Below are positions 23,574 through 34,876 of a DNA stretch of 64,000 bases, in pieces. Every line of letters starts with the position of its first letter. Position 1 is the stretch's first letter. The notes below the pieces were generated by a model. It searched no databases and was not told where the DNA came from. It saw only the letters and a program-made list of their open reading frames with translations. Source of the stretch: Delphinapterus leucas (lineage: Eukaryota > Chordata > Mammalia > Artiodactyla > Monodontidae); assembly GCF_002288925.2 (NCBI RefSeq), contig NW_022098072.1, positions 21,001,489-21,065,488 on the forward strand, in the 5' to 3' direction. Both the position numbers and the translations under genes were made by a program.

Positions 23574-25278
23574 AAAATAAAGACTGTTACAAGAGACAAA
23601 GAAGGACACTACATAATGATCAAGGGATCAATCTAAGAAGAAGATATAACAATTGTAAATATATATGCACCCAACATACGGGCACCTCAATATACAAGGC
23701 ATATGTTAACAGATATAAAAGGAGAAATTGACAGTAACAATAGTGGGGACTTTAACACCCCACTGATATCAATGGACATATCAACCAGACAGAAAATCAG
23801 TAAGCACAAGCCTTATATGACACTTATCACCAAAAAAAAAAAAAAGAAGAAGAAGAAAAATCTCAAACAACCTAACTTTACACCTAAAGCAACTAGATAA
23901 AGAACAAACAAAACCCAAAGTTAGTAGAAGGAAAGAAATCATTAAGATCAGAGCAGAAATAAATGAAATAGAGACACACACACACAAAAAAGATCAATGA
24001 AACTAAAAGCTGGCTAAACAAAGATAAACAAAATTGATAAACCTTTAGCCAGACTCACCAAGAATAAAATGAGAGAAGGCCCAAATCAATAAAATCAGAA
24101 ATGAAAAAGAAGTTACAACAGACTCCACAGAAATACCATACCACAGAATACCAGAAGGACCATAAGAGACTACTATGAGTAACTCTACACCAATAAAATG
24201 GACAACCTAGAAGAAATGGACAAATTCTTAGAAAGGTACAGTCTCCCAAGACTGAACGAGGAAGAAATAGAAAATATGAACAGACCAATTACCAGTACTG
24301 ACATTGAATCAGTAATTTTAAGACTTCCAATAAACAAAAGTCGAGGACCAGATGGCTTCACAGGTGAATTCTACCAAACACTTAGAGAAGAGTTAATACC
24401 AAACTCATCCAAAAAAATTGCAGAGGACAGAACACTTCCAAACTCACTCTTTTTGTCCAGCATCACCCTGATACCAAAACCAGACAAAGATATCACAAAA
24501 AATAAAACTATAGGCCAATATCACTGACAAACATAGATGCAAAAATCCTCAACAAAATACTAGCAAACTGACTCCAACAATACATTAAAAGGATCATACA
24601 CCATGATCAAGTGGGTTTTATCACAGGGATGCAAGGATTTTTCAATATCTGCAAATCAATCAGTGTGATACACCACATCAACAAACTGAAGAATAAAAGC
24701 CATATGATCATCTGAGTAGATGCAGAAAAAGCTTTTGATAAAATTCAACATCCATTTATAATAAAAACTCTCCAGAAAGTGGGCATAGAGGGAACATACT
24801 TCAACGTAACAAAGGCCATATATGACAAACCCACAGCTAACATCATACTCAACAGTAAAAATCTGAAAGCATTTCCTCTAAGATCAGGAACAAGAAAAGT
24901 ATGCCCACTCTCACCACTTTTATTCACCATAGTTTTGGAAGTCCTCATCATAGCAATCAGAGAAGAAAAAGAATTAAAAGGAATCCAAATTGGAAAAGAA
25001 GTAGTATGATTATCACTGTTTGCAGATGACATGATACTATACATAGAAAATCCTAGATGCCACCAGAAAACTACTAGACCTCATCAATAAATTCAGTAAG
25101 TTTGCAGGATACAAAATTAATATACAGAAATCTGTTGCTTTTCCATACACTGACAATGAAATATCAGACAAAGAAGTTAAGGAAACAATCCCATTTATGA
25201 TCGCAACAAAAATAATAATATACCTAGGAATAAACCTACCTAAGGAGGCAAAAGACCTGTACTCTGAAAACTGTAAGA

Positions 25279-26837
25279 TGCCCATTTTTTAATCAGGCTA
25301 TTTGTGGGGGTTTTTTTGTTTGTTTTGTTGTTTTGTGGTGGTAGTTGTTGAGTTAAAGGAGTTACTTATATATTCTGGATATTAAGCCTTTGTCAGATAC
25401 ATGATTTACAAATATTTTCTCCCATTCTGTAGGTTACCTTTTTACTGTTGATTGTGCCCTTTGATGCATAGAAGTAAGTTTGATGTAGTTCCATTTATCT
25501 ATTTTTTCTGTTGCCTTTTGGTCTTATGTCGAATAAATCATTGCCAAATCCAGTGTCCTGAAGCTTTGCCCCCTACGTTTTCTTCTAGGAGTTTTAAAGT
25601 TTTAATTTTTACATTTAGGTCTTTAATCCATTTTAGTTAGTTTTTGTGTATGGTTGTAAGGTAAAGGTCTAACTTCTTTTTTTTGCATGTGGATATCCAG
25701 TTTTCCCAGAACCATTTGTTGAAAAGACAGTCCTTTCCTCATCAAATGGTCCTTTTCCATTTGTTTGTGTCTCCTTTAGTTTTTTATAGTAATGTTTTGT
25801 AGTTCTTGGTGTCAAGTCTTTAAACTCCTTTGGTTAAATTTATTTCTAAGTATTTTATTCTTTTTGATGCTATTATAAATGGAATTGTTGCCGTAGTTTC
25901 CTTATTAGATTGCTCATTGTTAGTGTATAAAAATGCAACTGATTTTGTATCTTGCAACTTTGCTGAATAATTTATCTCCAACAGGTTTTTAAAATTTAAT
26001 TTTTTATTTTGTGTGTGTATGTGTGTGTGAGGGGGGAATCTTTAGGGTTTTCTATATATAAGATCATGTCATTTGCAAAGAGAGATAATTTTACACTTCC
26101 TTTCTAATTTGGACGTCTTTTTCTTGCCTAATTGCTCTGGCTAGGACTTCTGGTACTATGAGTGGTGCAAGTAGGCATCCTTGTTTTGTTCCTGATCTTA
26201 GAGGAAAAGCTTTGTCTTTCACAGAGTATGATGTTAGCTGTGGGCTTTTCACATATGGCCTTTATTACATTGAGATCGTTTCCTTCTACTCCTAGTTTGT
26301 TGAGTATTTTTTATCATGAAAGGGTGTTGAATTATGCCAGATGATTTTTCTGCATCAATTGATATGATCATGTGTTTTTCCCCCTTTCATTCTGTTAACA
26401 TGGTGTATTAATTACACTGATCAATTTTTATATGTTGAATCATCCTTGCATTTCAGGAATCTATCTTCATTTTTTAAATGCGCCATTGAATTCTCTTTAC
26501 TAGTATTAAGGATTTTTGCAACAGTATTCATCAGAGATATTGGTCTGTAGTTTTCTTGTAGCCGCTTTGTCTGGCTTTGGTTTCAGGGTAATGCTGACCT
26601 CATAGAATGAGTTTGGAAGTGTTCCCTCTTCTTCAATTTTTTGGATGAGTTTGGTGTTGACTCTTCTTTAAACGTTTGGTATAATTTTTCTGTGAAACCA
26701 TTTGGTCCTGGGCTTTGTTGAGAGTTTTTGATTACTGATTTCAATCTCCATACTAGTTATAGGTCTGTTCAGATTTTCTGTTTCTTCGTGATTCAGTCTT
26801 GGTAGGTTGTGTGTTTCTAAGTTATCCAATTTGTGTA
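25279..26837 (-). mobile_element. Old LINE-1, minus orientation (part 2 of 3)
   Basis: Resumes at the repeated 'tgcccattttt' and continues the antisense ORF2 of the 19497-20522 segment: 'atattctggatattaagcct', 'gaaaccatttggtcctgggc'. A small (GT)n expansion lies at about 26,010-26,030. It is interrupted at TA 26836-26837 by a mariner. No open frame longer than about 65 codons survives. Confidence 0.88.
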
Positions 26838-27012
26838 TTGGGTTGGCCAAAAGTTTCATTCGTTTTTTTCCATAAGATGGCTCTAGTAGCAGTTAGTTGT
26901 TTTTAACGTCATTCGGAACAATTTTGTTAGATTGTATGTGACAGCTGTCGTATTGGCATGCGTTTAAAAAAAGACATCAAAATTGGTGAATTTTTGCGTA
27001 GCCATTTTAATA

Positions 27013-27948
27013 TTGAAGATGGAAGAAGAAACAACATTTTTGGCATATTATGCTTTATTATTTCAAGAAAGGTAAAAACACAACTGAATCGCACAAAAAG
27101 ATTTGTGCAGTTTATAGAGGAGGTGCTGTGACTGATTGAATGTGTCAGAAGTGGTTTGCGAAGTTTCGTGTTGGAGATTTCTCACTGGACGATGATCCAT
27201 GGTTGGGTAGACCAGTTGAAGTTGATAGCGATCAAATTGAAACAGTAATTGAGAACAATGAATGTTATACCTGGTGGGAGATAGCCGACATACTCAAAAT
27301 ATCCAGATCAAGCACTGAAAATCATTTGCACCAGCTTGGTTATGTGAATTGCTTTGATGTTTGGGTTCCACATGAGTTAAGTGAAAAAAAACCTTCTTGA
27401 CCATATTTCTGCATGTGATTCTCTACTGAAATGTAATGAAAACATTGTTTTTAAAACAAATTGTGACAGGCGATGAAAAGTGGATACTGTACAACAATGT
27501 GTAACTGAAGAGATCATGGGGCAAGTGAAATGAACCACCACCAACCACACCAAAGGCTGGTCTTCATCCAAAGGTAATGTTGTGTATATGGTGGGATTGG
27601 AAGGGAGTCCTCTATTATGAGCTCCTTCCAGAAAACCAAACAATTAATTCCAACAAGTACTGCTCCCAACTAAACCAACTGAAAGCGTCACTCGACGAAA
27701 AGTGTCCAGAATTAGTCAACAGGAACCGCGTAATCTTCCATCAGGATAGCGCAAGACTGCATGTTTCTTTGATGACCAGGCGAAAACTGTTACAGCTTGG
27801 CTGGGAAGTTCTGATTCGTCTGCTGTATTCATCAGACATTGCACCTTTGGATTTCCATTTATTTTGTTCTTTACAAAATTCTCTTCAATTTTTTGAAATT
27901 TTAGACTGTAGGAAGGCACCTGGAACAGTTCTTTGCTCAAAAAGATAA
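27013..27948 (+). pseudogene. Mariner transposase pseudogene
   Basis: The N-terminal DNA-binding part is seen at 27140-27400 (WFAKFRVGDFSLDDDPWLGR, then the helix-turn-helix stretch EIADILKISRSSTENHLHQL). The catalytic part follows: DEKWILYNN with the first Asp near 27,473, IFHQDSARLHVSL with the second near 27,745, and SSDIAPLDFHLF with the third near 27,838. The three-Asp arrangement fits the DD34D mariner type. In-frame stops (for example after YNNV) and at least two frame changes inactivate it. Its role when active was cut-and-paste transposition at TA sites. Confidence 0.88.
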
Positions 27949-27955
27949 AAGTTGG

Positions 27956-28287
27956 GCTTCCCTGGTGGCACAGTGGTTAAGAATCCGCCTGCCAATGCAG
28001 GGGACACGGGTTCGAGCCTTGGTCCGGGAAGATCCCACATGCTGTGGAGCAACTAAGCCCGTGTGCCACAACTACTGAGCCTGTGCTCTAGAGCCTGCGA
28101 GCCACAACTGCTGAAGCCCACGTGCCTAGAGCCTGCACTCCGCAACAAGAGAAGCCGCCACAATGAGAAGCCTGCGCACCGCAATGAGAAGCCTGCACAC
28201 TGCAATGAAGAGTAGCCCCCCCTTGCCACAACTAGAGAAAGGTCACACACAGCAACAAAGACCCAACTCAGCCAAAATTAATTAATT
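27956..28287 (+). mobile_element. Long CHR-type SINE inside the mariner
   Basis: Starts 'gggcttccctggtggcacag', has the B box 'gggttcgagcc', and ends in 'aattaattaattaaa'. Slightly diverged flanking repeats ('aaaaagataaaagtt' before, 'aaaaagataaagttt' after) fit a target duplication. It splits the 3' part of the mariner, making this a third nesting level. Confidence 0.9.
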
Positions 28288-28455
28288 AAAAAAGATAAAG
28301 TTTTGGGAAGATAGAATTATGAAGATGCCTGAAAAATGGCAGAAGGAAGTGGAACAAAAGGGTGAATGCATCGTTCAGTAAAGTTTTTGGTAAAAATGAA
28401 AAATGTGTCTTTTATTTTTACTTTAAAAACCAAAGGCACTTTTTGGCCCACCCAA

Positions 28456-30990
28456 TACATAATAGTCTCTATCCTTTTTTTTTTTACATTGGTTGTTAAT
28501 GTCCCATTTTTCATTTCTGATTTTATATATTTGATTCTTAATCTAGTTAAAGGTTTGTCAATTTTTTTGATCTTTTCAAACAACTCTTTGTTTTGTTGTT
28601 TCTATTGTTTTCTGTTGTCTGTTTTATTTATCTCTGCTGTATGTTTCCTTCCTTCTGCTAGCTCTGGGTTTGGATTGTTCTTTGTCTAGTTCCTTGACGT
28701 GTGAAGTTAGGTTGTTGATTTGAGATCTTTTTGCTTTTTTAATGTAAGAGTTTATAGCTCTAAACTTCCCTCTTAGCACTGCATCCATAAATTTTGGTGT
28801 GTTCTGTTTTTAATTTATCTCGAGATATTTTCTAATTCCATTTGTAATTTCTTCTTTGCAATGGCTTTTTAAGAATGTGCTGTTTAATTTCTCCATACTT
28901 GTGGGCTTTCCAGTTTTTCTTTCTGCAATCGATTACTAGTTTCATTCCATTATGATCAGAAAAGATACTTTGTATGATTTCAATCTTTTAAAATTTGTTA
29001 AGACTTGTTTTGTGGCTTAATATGTGGTCAGTCCTGGAGAATGTTCCATGTGCACTTGAGAAGAATGTATATTCTTCTGTTTAAGTGTTCTGTATATGTC
29101 TGATAGATCCAATAATCTATAGTGTTGTTCAAGTCCTCTGTTTCCTTATTTATCTTCTGTTGGTTCTATTCATTTTTGGAAGTGGGTATTGAATCTCCCA
29201 CTATTATTGTGTTGCTATCTATTTCTCTCTTCAATTCTATTAACATTTGCTTCATATATTTAGGTATTTGGTGCCTATATGTTTATAATTGTTATAGCTT
29301 CCTGGTGAATTGACCCTTTTGTCTGATATTCATATAGCCACCTCTGCTCTCTTTTGGTTACCATTTGCATGGAATATCTTTTTCCAGCCTTTCACTCTCA
29401 GTCTATATGTATCCTTAGATCTAAAGTTAGTTTCTTATAGACAGCATATAGTTGAATCCTCTTTTTTATTTTATCCATTTGGCCAATCTGTGTCTTTTGA
29501 TTGGGGGATTCAATCCATTTACATTTGATGTAATTACTGACAGGGAAGGACTTACTATTGCCATTTTGTTAATCGTTTTCTGCAAGTTTTGTAGCTTTTT
29601 TGTACCTCATTTCCCCTCTTCCTCCTTTGTGTTTCACTGACTTTTTTTTTTTTTTTTTGTAGTGACATGCTTTGATTTCCTTCTCATTTCTTTCTGTGTA
29701 AATTCTAAAGAGATTTTCTTTGTGGTTACCATGGGGATTACATTTAAAAATGTTCAAGTTATAAGAATATTTTAAGCTGATAAGAACTTGATTTGCATAC
29801 AAAACTCCATTCCTTTACAGTTCTGCCCACTCCCCACTTTGTTACTGATGTCCCCCTAAGTCCCTTAGGCTCTCTTCACTTTTCTTCATTTCTCTTTTTG
29901 TCCCTCTGACTTGATAATATCAAATAACCTCCAAGGTTACTAATAGTAACTCTAAAGTTATTGATAGTAACTCTTCAAGGTCACTGATTAATTCTTCTCT
30001 GATCAAATCTCCAGTTGAACTCTAGGTTTTTTTCCTTAATTCAGTTATTGTATTCTTCAGCTCCAGAATTTGATTCTTCTTTATTCTGTCTCTTTAGTGA
30101 CATTCTCATTTTGTTCATGCATCATTTTCCTGATTTGTCAGTCTCATTCTTTTTTAGTTCATTGAGCATCTTTAAGACAACTGTTTAAAATTCTTTGTTA
30201 GGTAAATCAGATTTCCGCATTGCTTTAGGGTTGGTTTCTCTAGGTTTCTTAGATTTTGCCACATTCTTCTGTTTATTTATATACCCTGTGAACTTTGTTG
30301 AGATTTGGGCATTTGAAAAATAGCTACTTCCAGGGACGTATCTTCTTTGGGCATGTGTGTATGCTTTCATTCCAAGATATATATCTGCTTTTAACTGTCT
30401 TAATTTCCCTAAGAGGCTTGTCTCTGTTTCTTCTCAGGAGTTTCCTGTTCCACTTTCTATTTTATTCCCGGCTGTACTCTCTTGGATCTCCTGTACCTGC
30501 CTACAGAACCGTAGACTCCCTGCTGCTCTAATGCACCTCTACGCTCACTTCTGTTTTCAGTGGCCCACAACCAGCATCCAAACCATGCTACCACTCCCAC
30601 TAGTGCTCCAAGTCAGGTGAGACAGAATTCAGTCCCTCAAATAGCCCCCAGACAAGCCTGAATACTGGACACAAGTTCACCTTCTTCCTTTCTGTCCTGA
30701 GGGAGGAGCCACGAATTGGGGGTTTCCTCTCAATTGCATCACGCTGTGCCAGGCAAAGGGAAGGGCTAGGACAAGCAAAATGCCCCAAATTTTCTTAACA
30801 CCTTTTGGTGCAGCCTTCTCCTGGTTTTGTGTTTGCCTGAGCTATAGCTTCCCAAGCGGTTTCTAGAGTTCTCACAAAGGTATTTTGGTCCTTATATTGT
30901 TGTTAGCTCAGTGTCTCATGGGGAACAAGGACCTGGAGCTTCACTGGTGATGTCACTCCCCATCTACCTGCCTTTTGCTTTCCCTTGATA
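28456..30990 (-). mobile_element. Old LINE-1, minus orientation, 5' part (part 3 of 3)
   Basis: Continues the antisense ORF2 N-terminal region ('tttcattccattatgatcag', 'ttcaatccatttacatttga'). It then enters the antisense inter-ORF and 5' regions ('tggttaccatggggattaca', 'ttcttcagctccagaatttg'). The right limit is uncertain because the 5' end of old L1s is poorly conserved. With the other two parts this was a near full-length element. Confidence 0.75.
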
Positions 30991-32489
30991 TTCACTAGTC
31001 ACAAATATGTGACAAAATTTGAGTATCTTAATGAGTGAAATGTGCTTGGAAAACATGCTTATCCAACAAGTTTTATTTATTTACTTACCTACCAATGGTC
31101 TGTTATCAAAATAATTTGAAATAGGTAAACCATTAGAAAAATTAAAAATCTCTTAACTCTCAAATGAATTTTAAGTTAAAAATATCACCATTATTTATAT
31201 GAAGTTAATAATTGTGGTAAATACATAAATGTTTAGAATTTAATCTCATTCTTATAGTAAGAGATACTGAATTAAGTTTCACCTAATAAAAAAGTTCCCC
31301 AATTTTTACCAAAAAACTGATTTAAAAATTGAATCTTGGAAACCTCAACCAGAAATCTATTCATGATTATTTAAGAAAAAAAATTCCTCTCGTGGGGGAG
31401 AGTTTTGGTATTCCATAGTGTATTCTATTTTACCATCCCCAGTTATTTTGGAAACTATTAGTTTCAAAGATTATAGTGACATTAGAAATCCTGTGTGTTT
31501 AGTTTTGAGAAAACATTGAGTAATAAGAAACACCTGTTAAATGGGAGGTACTGAAACATCAACTTTGTATCACAGGCATGCCTTTATTACTTTAGATATA
31601 AGCACACTTTTTTACTCATTAAAATTACAAATCGTGATTTGTAAGTAGTTTATAAGCTTCAGTGAAAGAAGATAATGAATTCAGTTTATCTTGTTTTGTG
31701 ATCATCCTACTACTGATTAGAACCTCTTTTAGAAATTTTGTATTTTCAAGAGCAAGTGCAAAGAACAAAGAGCAGAAGCAGAATGAGTAAAAATTTAACT
31801 AAATCCAGTGCAACTTTACTTGTTGGATTCACCTGTATTGCTATGATGAAAAAACCCAGCAGCAGACAGAAAAGGGCAGAGGTATGATGCAAATTCAATG
31901 GGTAAGACCATTTGTATATTATTGTAAGCTGACTAGAAATGGGCTTAGGTATATCTCTAAATATATTGAAGATAATTTTTATCTAAGGTGATAGTCTTAT
32001 CTTCTCAATAGGATGTACAGCCATGAAGGTAAGTACATCCCCTCCATTCAAAACTGTGCCTCCCATCCCACACTATAAATTTATAGGCACTAGATGGAGC
32101 TCAATAAATGTTTTGATGAGTAAGAGAGTTATTACAACAGCTTTGATTAAATTTAGAGCTATTTCTAATTGTTTGACAGTGTCATTTTTTGTTCTGTAGT
32201 GGCTCCCTAATTAGCCTTTGTTTCTAATAATTTTTAATAATTCTATTTGACCTCTAAAACATCTCAGTCCACCTCAGTTCAAAATGGACAAGGCATGGGG
32301 CTGTACCAGTTATTTCCAAGATAAAATTTTTCTATATATCTTTCAAAGTGACTTCAAGAGTTTGCCATTTAATAGTCTCTCATGTGATTACAGAATTATT
32401 TAAGTGTGATGGCTAATGAAAAAGTCAAAAGAAACAGCATAGCTACCGATTGTGAAGCCATGACTTTTTAAGAGACTGAGAGAGCAAAA
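30991..32489. other. Intergenic space between ARMC2 and SESN1, no gene
   Basis: AT-rich sequence with no recognisable ORF. A short MIR or L2 tail-like piece ('gagctcaataaatgttttga') lies near 32,096. Some of it could be alternative SESN1 3' UTR if a downstream poly(A) site is used. Confidence 0.5.
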
Positions 32490-33587
32490 AAATTGCAGAA
32501 AAATTATTCTTTATTGAAAAATACCGATAATACTGACAGACTTCAAAAGCAGTTCACGCCTCCAGAATACAAAGTACTTAATACATTTTTTTCAAGCCTG
32601 TTTGCATTTCAAACAAAGCTAGCATTTTTGTAAATCAAATTTGATAACCTGACTAAATATATTTTCCAGCTTTATTATTTAAGGAGCTGTACAACCTCTG
32701 AAGTGGGGACCATGAGGTGGGCAGGAGCAGAGGGGCAGAATGCACCTGGGACTGCGCAGCAGTCTACAGCAATATTTCCCATAACTTTGGTGCTGGAAAC
32801 AAAAATACTGTACAAGACAGCTGCCCTCCAGTGTCAGAGAATCTTGGGAAACAGCATATCAAAAGGTAGCCAGCTTTTCTTATAATTTACACACTTTCAT
32901 TTAAGATTGCTTTTTGAAGAAAATCTTTAAGAATGCCACTGTAATTTAATATCATCCAATAACTCTGAATTAAAAAACTGTATGAAAGAAATGAGCTGTT
33001 ACCATCATAATGGTCTTTGCCGAGCTGTGAGTAATTTTAGGTGCAAAAAAAATTAACACATATGCAAGTTTAATTTGAAACCACAAAAATTATGTATGTA
33101 GGCTCAGATAGTAGCAGTGTTCACTTTATTACTAATAGCTTAACTGGAACAGCCACTCTATTCATTCCACCAGCAGGAATAGCAGCACCAATATCTAAAA
33201 TCCTTTATGTATCAATATAAAAGCTTACATCATTATCAAAGTCCCATTCTTTGCATGCTCCAATTCTTGTTATTTTTTAACATAAAAGCAACAGGATTTT
33301 GAGAGTTACTATTTGCTGTATTAAAACAGTTATACAGCATCTTGTACTGTCAAAAAGCAAAATACTGTGAACAGCAGCCCTTCTTCACAGCTCTAAACTT
33401 GAAGCTGCCAAGCACTCACTGCTTGTGCCAGCAGTGGCATTTCCACAGTAAAATAGCAGAAACTAAAGGAATCATGGCACAATGGATTTCTGAATTCTTT
33501 TATCTACCATTGGTCCTGGGGCTTAGTACCTTCCCCTTGTAGGACTGTATCTGCTGATCGTTCATCTTCTTTAATGGAGGAAAGGCA
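32490..33587 (-). other. SESN1: SESN1 3' UTR (extent inferred)
   Basis: Runs from the stop codon to just past an AATAAA on the minus strand at 32515-32510, about 1.1 kb. It contains several AT-rich blocks and almost no recognisable repeat, unlike the intergenic DNA beside it, which supports constraint. Confidence 0.6.
32510..32515 (-). promoter_or_regulatory. SESN1: Candidate poly(A) signal AATAAA for SESN1
   Basis: TTTATT on the plus strand gives AATAAA on the minus strand, about 1.07 kb after the stop. Other TTTATT hexamers nearer the stop exist, so its use is inferred. Confidence 0.5.
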
Positions 33588-33674
33588 TCAGGTCATATAG
33601 CGGGTAATGGCTCTCAGAGCATAAAGGAGTTCTGCTTGCATCCTAGCTTCTATAAGAAGCAGATTAACGTGAAC
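33588..33674 (-). CDS. SESN1: SESN1 exon 10, C-terminus and stop
   Basis: The minus-strand acceptor 'atattcag' lies just above 33674. The exon is 87 bp, phase 0, encoding [20 protein letters not shown] then RAITRYMT and TGA at 33590-33588. The second residue, His466, corresponds to the leucine-pocket His454 of SESN2. An L1 3' fragment begins only about 33 bp above the acceptor. Confidence 0.96.
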   Translation of the reverse strand, partial: VHVNLLLIEARMQAELLYALRAITRYMT

Positions 33675-33707
33675 CTGAATATAAAACACATTATCATTTA
33701 AGATAGG

Positions 33708-33800
33708 ATATATGTATACATATAACTGATTCACTTTCTTATACAGCAGAAACTAACACAACACTGTAAAGCAATTATACTCCAATAAAGATGCAAAAAA
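33708..33800 (+). mobile_element. Very short L1 3' end, close to the SESN1 exon 10 acceptor
   Basis: 'ataactgattcactttctta' and 'caattatactccaataaaga', then an A run, is the extreme 3' end of an artiodactyl L1 in plus orientation, antisense to SESN1. A short duplication 'agatagg' occurs at 33701-33707 and 33806-33812. Confidence 0.8.
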
Positions 33801-34275
33801 AAAAGAGATAGGGTTATAAGCATTCACAATCAGTTTCAGTGCATCTAATAAACACCAGAAATGTTTTCTGTGTGCCACTGAATAACATCAGTTTCTCAAA
33901 ACAAAAGCTGTCTGATCTTTTTTGGATAGATGTTTTGAGCTTGTATTTATATTCGATCACATCTCTTCTTGAAGGTGTGTTAGAATAACAACTTCCCTGC
34001 CAAATCATCATTCACAAACACTCTCTTCTTTCTCTTAAGCAGTTACAGTGATGCCAGCACTCTGAGGAGAGGCCAGCACACCTGTTCTCCCTGTCTTTAT
34101 TCTTTTACTTTAAACCATAATGAGGTTCTCCCTTCCGAGGGGTATGTGAGACAGCTGATCTGGAATATTCTTATCTGGGTTGGTAGAAGTGATGGAAGGG
34201 GTTTGAGACCCATTAGATTAGGTGAAGGAGAATAAGGATCACTGCTAAGTTAGAGTAAACACAATAGGTACTTAC

Positions 34276-34420
34276 CTTCTCAGAGTGCTTGAACTGCCTC
34301 CAGAAGCTATCATACATTCTTTTGGTAACCTTTTCAGGAGTGCAAACAACAGTTTTGATATAAACTTTAAAGCTACGATCCAATAGCTGGTTAATTTCAC
34401 CATAGTCATAGTCATCATAT
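34276..34420 (-). CDS. SESN1: SESN1 exon 9, leucine-sensing residues
   Basis: Acceptor 'tctttaacag' lies above 34420 and donor 'gtaagt' below 34276; the exon is 145 bp. Its first base completes Arg416. The peptide reads [20 protein letters not shown], then [20 protein letters not shown] and RQFKHSEK. It carries D418-D419, equivalent to the SESN2 Asp406-Asp407 pair needed for GATOR2 binding, and W456 and E463, equivalent to the leucine-contacting Trp444 and Glu451. These equivalences come from published SESN2 structural work. Confidence 0.96.
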
Positions 34421-34826
34421 CTGTTAAAGATAATGTGAGAATTTTATATTTTTGATGTACAGTCTGTTTTATTCTTATGGAAGTACAGACATCAATAGTA
34501 AATGCTGTATTCTTTCCCCCTCTTTGTGTAGGTAGCTATCCCCCAAAATGACAGCTTTACAATTTTTACGTTTCATTGGGGGTGGATGAATGAGTATAAA
34601 GGGGTAAGAAACAGAAGTTAGATGAACAAAAAAATTGCCAGTGCCCAAGCAACAGTATATTTACAATCATGAATAAGCAACCACACTGAGGAACAAATTC
34701 TGGAAACAAAGTTTGATGATATTAAGAAATTAACAAATTAATCAGACAATAATACTTATTGATACTATTACATGATATATCAATTATAATCTATTTGTGT
34801 AAATAAATTTTTTTTCTTCTGTTTCC

Positions 34827-34876
34827 AGGAGTTCTTGGAGTCAGAGGGGGCAGGAGTTCTTGGGGTCAGATGAGAA
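34827..34876. repeat. Imperfect 25-bp tandem duplication in SESN1 intron
   Basis: Two adjacent units beginning 'caggagttcttggagtcaga' and 'caggagttcttggggtcaga'. They differ by a few bases. Confidence 0.75.

Larger units (their letters stand above)
22406..25278 (+). mobile_element. Younger LINE-1, inverted 5' half (sense on plus strand)
   Basis: On the plus strand this runs from the ORF1-ORF2 junction region, through the ORF2 endonuclease start (NVNGLNAPTKRHRLAEWIQK at about 23,112-23,171), to the reverse transcriptase ([20 protein letters not shown], then FADDMILYIENP with its DD). It stops at KDLYSENCK next to the target duplication. Frameshifts and stops make it non-coding as a whole. Together with 20523-22405 it forms one L1 inserted by twin priming. 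Confidence 0.85.
26838..28455 (+). mobile_element. Mariner (Tc1/mariner) DNA transposon, degenerate
   Basis: Begins 'ttgggttggccaaaagtttc' and ends in the inverted partner 'tttttggcccacccaa', flanked by TA on both sides (26836-26837 and 28456-28457), the mariner target duplication. Removing the CHR SINE inside leaves about 1.29 kb, the usual mariner length. It carries a broken transposase gene. The terminal repeat resembles the artiodactyl-specific mariners. Confidence 0.92.
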
